NCBI GenBank assembly: GCA_015065785.1
Contig: SVPR01000005.1
Coordinates: forward strand, 62,001-126,000
Source: Oscillospiraceae bacterium
GTDB taxonomy: Bacteria; Bacillota; Clostridia; Oscillospirales; Acutalibacteraceae
Reading direction: 5' to 3'
DNA length: 64,000 nt
This document shows, in pieces, positions 56,873 to 64,000 of the stretch; positions within the stretch are counted from its first letter, which is position 1; the number at the start of each line of letters is the position of its first letter. The notes beneath the pieces are model-generated. The model was not told the origin of the DNA and did no database searches. It saw nothing but the letters and a program-made list of their open reading frames with translations. Position numbers and translations under genes: made by a program.

Positions 56873-59527
56873 CTATATTTGTGCAAAAATAAAATCAGTA
56901 AAGGCTTGTGCTGCTGCTTTTGATTGAGTTGTTGTTACAGAATATCCTTTGTCTTCATAAATAGGCCATTGTTTTAAACCGGCGAATTTATTTTTGGCAA
57001 ATTTATATACATCATCATAGAATTCATCAGAATCTCTACCATCTATAAAATATATATATCTATTTTTGTAAGTATCCCCAGAATAGTAATTATATATATT
57101 TGTCCCCAAGGAACTACTATCTGAATAGTTATCGCAAAAATAAATCGCATCTAAATCGGCATATAAATCTTCGTAGGAAAAAGAATACCCACTAGAACCC
57201 ATAATGCTTTTAAATTTATTATAGAAAGTTGTGTAATCATTTGAATTATTTGTTGCTATAATCGTATCTATTACAAGAGTTTGAAAATCACCTGCCCATC
57301 CTGATAAAGCGTCTACATTTTTTTCGCCTACAGCAATGGATTTTAAGCTTGAAGAGTTATATAATATTGCATTTGCTACAGCGCATAAATGAGTGAAGTC
57401 AATACATTGAGAATTTCCAGAATAGAAAAATTGTTGATTGTTTTTCATTATTTGCAGATAATCAAAATTCGATTTGATATAGGATGCAAATCCTGAATCT
57501 ATCTTTCCAGCTACTTCATCCCAAAGTGAATTATTATATGCCTTACTTCGAATATATTGATAAACAAGTAATTGTGAATCCCTTTCATCATAATCCGCAG
57601 CAAAAGATTGAAGAAATATAATATCTGTTTGTAGTTGTCGATTAACTGGATAAAACCTCCAACGTTGAGCTATATTACCAGTATATTTTGCTAATTGAAC
57701 ATTAGCACCGCTTGATGTACTAGAATTTGTAACTGTAAGCCCGTAATTATATCCGCTACATTTTGACAAAACCCTATATGTTCCATCCTTATTTGGTATA
57801 ATTCGGAATAGGCGACTATTATTAGTGGCTGTAGAAACACCTATATTACTACCATTAGAAACACTTGTACTATCGCTTGTTAAGAATTTTTTAAAATTCC
57901 CTTCACTTGATTTTAAATAGTAATATCCATTTCCCATATTAATTACAGACCAATGTTGATTTCTTTGCTGATTATAATTATACTGAACGACATTTGTTCC
58001 GGTTACATTTAAATACAAATCACTGTTTTCTGAAAAAATATAATAAACATTTTCTTCAAGACTGGCATCTTCAGTATAGTTTATAATAATAGATGGTGGA
58101 TAACTACTATGATTTGCAGCGCAAAAATGTCTGCTAGAAACACCAGTTGACATCATTTTTAATGCTAGTCCTCGTTCCTGTGGTTTTCCATCATCTTTTA
58201 GTTCATAACGCAACCAATTTCTGATAAAACCTGAGATATCAAGATTATGCCAACCCGAAGCAGAAATTGTTTTTTGACTATATGGCTCAGCATAAAGTGC
58301 CGGCATATTATTGTAGGTGATAGTTGTGTTATTCCACGCTGTTCCCATATTGTAAACACCAACTGTTGCAGTTGAAGTTTTACCTGAACCCTCATAGATT
58401 TTTAAATATGCGCTTGTTATATTTTCAGGGCGAATATATACATAATTTTGAATGTTATTAATTTTAATAAAAGAAATAGCTTCACCATAAGTAGAACCAT
58501 GATAACCAACAACATTATATGTGTTTGAGTTGAAGTTTGTATTTGGGTAACCACTGAATACAGGTGAGTCGAAAATTGGTTCAGAATTAAAAGTTACAGT
58601 CGGGTCAACTATTACAGGGTAAACAGTTGTTTCGGCAGTTAAAAACTCTTCATCTAAAGTAATTTTTAAATTATAAATATCACCATCAACTTTAGTGAGT
58701 TCAATTTTATTAAACAAACTTGTGTTAAAAGCTTCTCCTTGTGAAGAGTCACGCATATCAATCTGGCTTATTGCCGCTACTTCTTCACCTGTTGCTTTAT
58801 CTATTAAAGGAATAGAATCACCGCTTAAATAAAGAGGTTCTAAGTCTTTTAACTCAACAGTAAATTCATAAATGTTGTTCCCATTATATTCTTCAATAAT
58901 AATTTCTTCTTTAACACCGGTTGAAATAGGGGTGTAAGTAATTATATCATTATCATCAAAAACATCTTCATACCTTAAAACATTTTCTTCATCTAAAGTC
59001 GGTTTAGAAAAAACATCCTTGAATTTCAATTTTTTGTTTTTGGTGTTTGGGTAACATTTTATTTCGTATTCATCATCAGTAATGGTTACCCCGTCTTTAA
59101 TGTGATTAGGAAAAAAAGATTTGACAGGTGCTTTTGTACACTTGTAATAGTGTTTAGATAAAACTTTATCAAAAGAAGAAAGTTCTTCTAATTTTGTGTC
59201 TATAAATTTGATTTCCTCATCTTCAATATACTTAATAGGTGTCTGGAAAATTTCAACTGTTTTTGTTCCATCAGTGTTATTTGTAGTAACTGAATATGGA
59301 TCTTCGTCGTAAATATCAAGCGATTCCGCTTTTTCATTTTCGTTATAAGAATCTTCAATGTAGTCCGGAAGTTCTTCAACTGTACCTTTATATGATACTA
59401 ATTCATCGTTAATATTTTCTGTTGCCTGCAGTGTTTCTGTTGGTTCATTTGCGTAAACTGCATATGTTTCTAGTACCAATGATAACATAATTGCAATGCA
59501 CATTGCAACAGATAAAACTTTTTTCAT
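56873..59527 (-). CDS. Large secreted protein: DNRLRE-type domain, ricin-B-like lectin (RICIN) domain, uncharacterised C-terminal domain
   Basis: Signal peptide; ITSAYLKIYEGSGKTSTATVGVYNMGTAWNNTTITYNNMP (DNRLRE-like); QRNQHWSVINMGNGYYYLKS and AQRWRFYPV (QxW); C-terminus CIDFTHLCAVANAI...SGWAGDFQTLVIDT. Confidence 0.78.
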   Translation of the reverse strand: MKKVLSVAMCIAIMLSLVLETYAVYANEPTETLQATENINDELVSYKGTVEELPDYIEDSYNENEKAESLDIYDEDPYSVTTNNTDGTKTVEIFQTPIKYIEDEEIKFIDTKLEELSSFDKVLSKHYYKCTKAPVKSFFPNHIKDGVTITDDEYEIKCYPNTKNKKLKFKDVFSKPTLDEENVLRYEDVFDDNDIITYTPISTGVKEEIIIEEYNGNNIYEFTVELKDLEPLYLSGDSIPLIDKATGEEVAAISQIDMRDSSQGEAFNTSLFNKIELTKVDGDIYNLKITLDEEFLTAETTVYPVIVDPTVTFNSEPIFDSPVFSGYPNTNFNSNTYNVVGYHGSTYGEAISFIKINNIQNYVYIRPENITSAYLKIYEGSGKTSTATVGVYNMGTAWNNTTITYNNMPALYAEPYSQKTISASGWHNLDISGFIRNWLRYELKDDGKPQERGLALKMMSTGVSSRHFCAANHSSYPPSIIINYTEDASLEENVYYIFSENSDLYLNVTGTNVVQYNYNQQRNQHWSVINMGNGYYYLKSSEGNFKKFLTSDSTSVSNGSNIGVSTATNNSRLFRIIPNKDGTYRVLSKCSGYNYGLTVTNSSTSSGANVQLAKYTGNIAQRWRFYPVNRQLQTDIIFLQSFAADYDERDSQLLVYQYIRSKAYNNSLWDEVAGKIDSGFASYIKSNFDYLQIMKNNQQFFYSGNSQCIDFTHLCAVANAILYNSSSLKSIAVGEKNVDALSGWAGDFQTLVIDTIIATNNSNDYTTFYNKFKSIMGSSGYSFSYEDLYADLDAIYFCDNYSDSSSLGTNIYNYYSGDTYKNRYIYFIDGRDSDEFYDDVYKFAKNKFAGLKQWPIYEDKGYSVTTTQSKAAAQAFTDFIFAQI

Positions 59528-59848
59528 AATTTTTTCTCCTTTAATTTAAAAATCCCCCTATAATCTCCTTAATCATAATTGTTGTTTTTTATTTCTCCTT
59601 ATGATTTGACTACCCACCTTTACGAAAAAGTCTTTATAGGGTTCCATATATATATGACAAAAAGTTTAAAAAGCTACATAAAATTTTATGGTTTTTTAGA
59701 AAATCTATATTTTGACCAAAAAACAGGGAGACTATTTGTATAAAGTGAAGCATTGCATTGCCATAATTTGCTTTCCGTTGATTATTTTATAATTTTTCTT
59801 TCAGATTTTACATCCCCTGAAAAGCGAATTTGCGAGAAGTTGTTTTAA

Positions 59849-60050
59849 AATTAAGAATTAAGAATTAAAAATTAAAAATTTCGGAAGTCCTGCGGACTTG
59901 ATTATAAAATGAACAAAATTAATGCATCTTATCATTTATAGTTGATATTAAAACCAGCTTAAAATGATAAGATGCATTTCCTTTTATAATATTATAATTG
60001 CCGACCGCAGTCCCACAATTTTCAATTTTCAATTCTCAATTTTTAATTAT
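59849..60050. repeat. Nested palindromic repeat element, copy B (about 200 bp)
   Basis: (AATTAAR)n left, (CAATTYT)n right, each 7-bp period; 17-bp perfect stem 59921-59937/59962-59978; arms homologous to reverse complement of copy A. Confidence 0.9.
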
Positions 60051-60452
60051 AACAAAAGCGGATGCAAATTAGTGTTGTTCTTAACGAAGAATTTAAAAGT
60101 GTACTCATTTTCCGTTAAGAACCAGCATCGCATTTGTATGTACAAACGCACTTGGGCAGTAGCCCAAACCCACTAACAACAGAAAAGAGAAGACTCGTCA
60201 ATCTACAAATCTTCTCTTTCTTTTTGTCTGTTAAGTGATATGCTGACGGTCGTCAGCGTGATATTTTCGCCTTGCGAAAGTGATATGAAACCTATGGGCT
60301 TCGTGATATTCTATTCTCCATAAACTGTCCGCAGGACAATATCACTATGCGTAGCATAATATCACTGCGAAGCAATATCACTCGCCGTAGGCGAATAGAG
60401 TTGCGTGATACTCCGCTTGGAGTATCACGCTAACTGCATCCGCTTTTTGTTA
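60050..60452. repeat. Terminal-inverted-repeat composite element containing many hairpins
   Basis: TAACAAAAGCGGATGCAAATTAG (60050-60072) versus CTAACTGCATCCGCTTTTTGTTA (60430-60452). Confidence 0.8.
60235..60428. repeat. Array of short variable hairpins separated by GTGATAT / ATATCAC heptamers
   Basis: GTGATAT at 60235, 60258, 60280, 60303; ATATCAC at 60339, 60359, 60375; terminal palindrome GTGATACTCCGCTTGGAGTATCAC at 60405-60428. Confidence 0.9.
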
Positions 60453-61499
60453 TTTATTAGTTTTGTTAATTTGATAAATTACTTCTGAACCAATCTGGTC
60501 TAATGGGAGCTGACGGGTAATGCCGCCGATTTTATAAGCTTCCATTGGCATACCATAAACAACGCAGGTTTCTTTATCCTGACCAATGGTGTAAGCACCG
60601 GTGTCTTTAAGGAATTTAATGCCCTTAGCACCATCGGCACCCATACCTGTAAGAATAACACCCACTGCATTTTTACCTGCTGTTTTTGCAACTGAATCAA
60701 ACATTACATCAACTGACGGACAGTGTCCGCTGACTTTTTCACCGCGTTGGCTTCTGATGTAATAGCCTTTTGCATCTTCCTTTAATGTAAGATGGAATTC
60801 ACCTGCTGCAATAATAATCTGCCCAGGTACAACTCTGTCAAAATCTTCTGCTTCTTTAACACGCATTTTACAGATTTTGTCGAGTCTTTGTGCATAAAGG
60901 TCTGTAAATTTAGGTGGCATATGCTGAACAATAACAACGCCTGGTGTATTTGCAGGGAAGTCTTTAACAACCTCAATAATTGCTTCTGTACCGCCTGTTG
61001 AAGCACCGATAGCAATAACTGACTTGCTACCTGCTTTAACATTCATCATAGAAGCAAGTGCGCTGGTTGCCTGTGTTTTTTGTGCAACCTCAGCAACAGG
61101 TCTCATTCTTTTAACCTTTGCCTTAGAAGCAACCTTAACCTTTTCGGTTAATTCCAGGAAGAATTCCTTTATAGCCTCCTGACTTGCATCAGGCTTTTTA
61201 ACGAAATCAACAGCACCTGCATCAAGAGCATCAAGTGCATTTATAGGAAGTGAGCTCACAACAACAACAGGAATTGGTCTTTGCGGAATAAGTGTTTTTA
61301 AAAACTCAATTCCGTTCATACCCGGCATTTCAACATCAAGTGTTACAACATCGGGATTCAATTCCTCAATTTTACCCATTGCGTCTTTGGCATTAATTGC
61401 ACTGCCTACAACTTCAATTTCTTTATCCTGACTAAGTGACAGTTGTAATTTGGTTCTGAAAATAATAGAATCGTCAACAACAAGAACACGAATAGACAA
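60450..61499 (-). CDS. cheB: Chemotaxis response regulator protein-glutamate methylesterase CheB
   Basis: Receiver plus GASTGGTEAI; IVQHMPPKFTDLYAQRLD; VILTGMGADGAKG. Confidence 0.96.
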   Translation of the reverse strand: MSIRVLVVDDSIIFRTKLQLSLSQDKEIEVVGSAINAKDAMGKIEELNPDVVTLDVEMPGMNGIEFLKTLIPQRPIPVVVVSSLPINALDALDAGAVDFVKKPDASQEAIKEFFLELTEKVKVASKAKVKRMRPVAEVAQKTQATSALASMMNVKAGSKSVIAIGASTGGTEAIIEVVKDFPANTPGVVIVQHMPPKFTDLYAQRLDKICKMRVKEAEDFDRVVPGQIIIAAGEFHLTLKEDAKGYYIRSQRGEKVSGHCPSVDVMFDSVAKTAGKNAVGVILTGMGADGAKGIKFLKDTGAYTIGQDKETCVVYGMPMEAYKIGGITRQLPLDQIGSEVIYQINKTNK

Positions 61500-61514
61500 C
61501 TAATTCACCGACTT

Positions 61515-62351
61515 TCATTTTTTTGTGATTTTCTGATATGTAGAAGGTCTGACATAGGTATATCCGGTATATTCTTTATCAATTGATTCTGAATGACCTA
61601 TAAACAAATATCCACCCTCAGCGGTAGCATCGTAAAATCTTTTTACGAGTTTATTTGTTGTTTCAGCGTCAAAATAAATCATAACATTACGACAGAAAAT
61701 AATGTCAAACGGTTTTTTATAGACAATTTCGTCCATAAGGTTAAACACCTTAAAAATTACTTCCTTACGCATAGCTTCAGAAATCTGGTAGCTGCCATCG
61801 GGTTGCATTTTAAAGTATTTAGTACGCCAGGCTGGTGGCAAATCTGTAAGATTATCTGCAGTGTAAGCACCAACTTTAGCTTTTTCAAGCACAGCAGTAG
61901 AAATATCGGTAGCAAGAATTCTTGTATCCCAAAGGTTTTTTCTCGGACCGAAATATTGATCTAATGTCATAGCTATGTTATATGCTTCCTGACCTGCAGA
62001 ACAGCCGGCACTCCAGATTCTTAATTCCTTTTGTCTGCGTTTTTCAAGGTCGGGAAGTGCTACATTCTGAAGAAATTCAAAATGCTCATTTTCTCTACCG
62101 AAATAAGAGTGGTTGGTTGTGATTTTATTTAAGAATAAATTCATTTCAGTGCCACTTTTATCATCAAGAAGCATCTTGAAATATTGGTCAAAGCTTGTAA
62201 GTCCCTTTGTTTTAATAGTCTGAGAAAGACGACCTTCAATAAGCTGTCTTTTCTTTCTTAAATCTATGCCATAAGTTCTGTAAACAAAACCTACAATTTT
62301 TTCGAATTCTGCATCAGTAATAGTTACAATCGGGCTGTTCTGAGCAATCAT
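61515..62351 (-). CDS. cheR: Chemotaxis methyltransferase CheR
   Basis: ITTNHSYFGRENEHFEFL; RIWSAGCSAGQEAYNIAM; FDIIFCRNVMIYFD; GHSESI. Confidence 0.95.
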   Translation of the reverse strand: MIAQNSPIVTITDAEFEKIVGFVYRTYGIDLRKKRQLIEGRLSQTIKTKGLTSFDQYFKMLLDDKSGTEMNLFLNKITTNHSYFGRENEHFEFLQNVALPDLEKRRQKELRIWSAGCSAGQEAYNIAMTLDQYFGPRKNLWDTRILATDISTAVLEKAKVGAYTADNLTDLPPAWRTKYFKMQPDGSYQISEAMRKEVIFKVFNLMDEIVYKKPFDIIFCRNVMIYFDAETTNKLVKRFYDATAEGGYLFIGHSESIDKEYTGYTYVRPSTYQKITKK

Positions 62352-62384
62352 TCTTAATTCCCCTTTGAAATTTATAAAATATTA

Positions 62385-62864
62385 TTATAACTGAAGTGAA
62401 TTAACATCTTGCTCTAAGAATTTAACACAGTCAATGTTAAGAACAATTTTGTCGCCAATTTCAGAAACTGAATCAAGATAGTTGCTTACTACATCACCCA
62501 TATCAGGTGGTGCAACAAGCTGATCCTGTTCAACAGTAACAACCTCTGAAACGCGGTCAACAATTAAACCTACGCTTGTGTCGTGAACATCTAAAACAAC
62601 GATACAGGTCTGGCTGTCATATTCACGCTCAGGCATAGCAAATTTAAGACGAACATCAATAACAGGAACAACACCGCCACGAAGGTTGATAATACCTTTA
62701 ACATATTCTGGTGTGCCCGGGATATCTGTAATTTTAGGAACACTGATAATTTCTCTTACTGATGTAAGTGATAAACCATAATAAGCTTCATCAATTTTGA
62801 ATAATAAATATCTGTTGCTTAATTCCTCAATAACATCGTTGCTGATTGTTGCATTTTCGTTCAT
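62385..62864 (-). CDS. cheW: Chemotaxis coupling protein CheW
   Basis: LSLTSVREIISVPKITDIPGTPEYVKGIINLRGGVVPVIDVRLKF. Confidence 0.94.
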   Translation of the reverse strand: MNENATISNDVIEELSNRYLLFKIDEAYYGLSLTSVREIISVPKITDIPGTPEYVKGIINLRGGVVPVIDVRLKFAMPEREYDSQTCIVVLDVHDTSVGLIVDRVSEVVTVEQDQLVAPPDMGDVVSNYLDSVSEIGDKIVLNIDCVKFLEQDVNSLQL

Positions 62865-62893
62865 AATATATTTCTCCTTTAGATATTACTTTA

Positions 62894-64000
62894 TTATTTC
62901 TTGTTATTTGCTATAAGTGTTGCAGCATCGATAATTAAGCTTATGCTACCATCACCAAGAATACTACAACCTGAAAGTCCCATTTTCTTTAAACCGTAGT
63001 GGTTAAAGAGTACCGGGAATGGCTTAACAACAACCTGATATTCGCCTAAAAGTTCATCTGCGAAGAAGCAGGCATTGCCGTTACCGCTTTCTACATGGAT
63101 AAGAAGTCCGTCTGTAAACGGTTTTTCTGCATCACCAATACCAAATACTTTATGTAATCTGTATATCGGGTAGCACTCACCACGAATCATAATCATTTCT
63201 GCACCATTTGTATTTTTAACAATTGATGATTCATCAGAAAGTCTGAACAATTGCTTGATTGATGTAATTGGTAATGTAAACACATTATTACCAAGACCAA
63301 TGTTCATACCATCAACAATTGCAATTGTAAGCGGAATTTTAATAGTAAATGTAGTTCCCTGGTCTTTAACACTGTGGATTGAAATTGAACCATTGATTTG
63401 TTCAATATTCTTTCTTACAACATCCATACCAACGCCTCTGCCTGAGAATTCAGTAACAGTTGAGTTGGTTGAGAAGCCTGCAGCCATAATAAGCTGGAAT
63501 GCCTCTTTTTCTGTATATTCACTTTCAGGCTTTGTCAAAATGCCCTTTTCTTTTGCTTTTGCAATAAGCTTCTGAGCATCAAGACCAGAGCCATCATCTG
63601 AAATATCAATTAAAATTTCACCACCGGCATTACGCGCATGAAGAGTAACTGTACCGGTTTCAGGTTTGCCTAATTCTCTACGACGCTCAGGTGACTCAAT
63701 AGCGTGGTCAACAGAGTTTCTTACCATATGCATAAGTGGGTCAACAATAGCATCGTTGATTGTTTTATCAACCTCTGTATCCTCACCTATTGTAACAAGC
63801 TCAACCTTTTTGTCGAGCTTTTTGCTCATATCACGAACAATTCTGCTCATCTTGTGGAATGTACCCTGAAGAGGAACCATTCTGATTGACATAACAATAT
63901 CCTGAAGCTCATCTGTTAATTTATCTAATTCACGAAGTGACTTTGTGAAATTATCAAGCTTTAAATCCTGAATATCAGGGTTGCGGGCAACCATTGATTC
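62894..64000 (-). CDS. cheA: Chemotaxis histidine kinase CheA (5' end beyond window)
   Basis: LQDIVMSIRMVPLQGTFHKMSRIVRDMSKKLDKKVELV; DPLMHMVRNSVDHAIE; GRGVGMDVVRKNI; CheW-like C-terminus. Confidence 0.95.
   Translation of the reverse strand, partial: ESMVARNPDIQDLKLDNFTKSLRELDKLTDELQDIVMSIRMVPLQGTFHKMSRIVRDMSKKLDKKVELVTIGEDTEVDKTINDAIVDPLMHMVRNSVDHAIESPERRRELGKPETGTVTLHARNAGGEILIDISDDGSGLDAQKLIAKAKEKGILTKPESEYTEKEAFQLIMAAGFSTNSTVTEFSGRGVGMDVVRKNIEQINGSISIHSVKDQGTTFTIKIPLTIAIVDGMNIGLGNNVFTLPITSIKQLFRLSDESSIVKNTNGAEMIMIRGECYPIYRLHKVFGIGDAEKPFTDGLLIHVESGNGNACFFADELLGEYQVVVKPFPVLFNHYGLKKMGLSGCSILGDGSISLIIDAATLIANNKK

Noticed and set aside
54343-59527. Prophage or integrative element
   Set aside because: No integrase, portal, capsid, relaxase or tRNA target recognised; only exported proteins and palindromic repeats.
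60235-60428. CRISPR array
   Set aside because: Constant unit is only 7 bp, spacers are 9-16 nt palindromes, orientation inverts midway, and no cas genes are present.

Overview
Low-GC Firmicutes/Clostridia-type chromosomal window (Ruminococcaceae/Oscillospiraceae-like by gene content; not confirmed). Core content: mreB; a minus-strand run with ZnuABC-type zinc transport, a PPC-repeat surface protein, a flavodoxin-fold reductase and a divergent ATCase-like protein; ferredoxin, ricT, holB and darA; citrate synthase; a two-component system; a radical SAM protein; GH3 and GH36 glycosidases; a complete F-type ATP synthase operon with a very short delta; a SulP transporter; a hybrid sensor kinase; a late flagellar operon (flgM-flgN-flgK-flgL-DUF6470-fliW-csrA-X-fliD-fliS-flgB-flgC); parA-comFB; an accessory island of exported proteins (54.3-59.5 kb); and cheB-cheR-cheW-cheA. 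No rRNA, tRNA, CRISPR array or transposase was recognised. Strongest unusual signals: (1) a family of about 210-bp nested palindromic elements with 7-bp tandem repeats at both ends and a covarying central hairpin, two copies in inverted orientation bracketing the accessory island; (2) next to the second copy, an array of short, mutually different hairpins separated by a constant GTGATAT/ATATCAC heptamer, inside a larger terminal-inverted-repeat unit abutting cheB; (3) an 84-bp duplicate of the atpC 3' end flanking an inserted AAA ATPase gene, where all three differences are synonymous; (4) an ATCase-like protein that has lost almost all catalytic residues but carries a PyrI-type zinc tail; (5) a polytopic membrane protein with four AT-hook motifs and a long charged helix; (6) an ATP synthase delta reduced to its C-terminal part. 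All calls come from reading the sequence; no database search was run.
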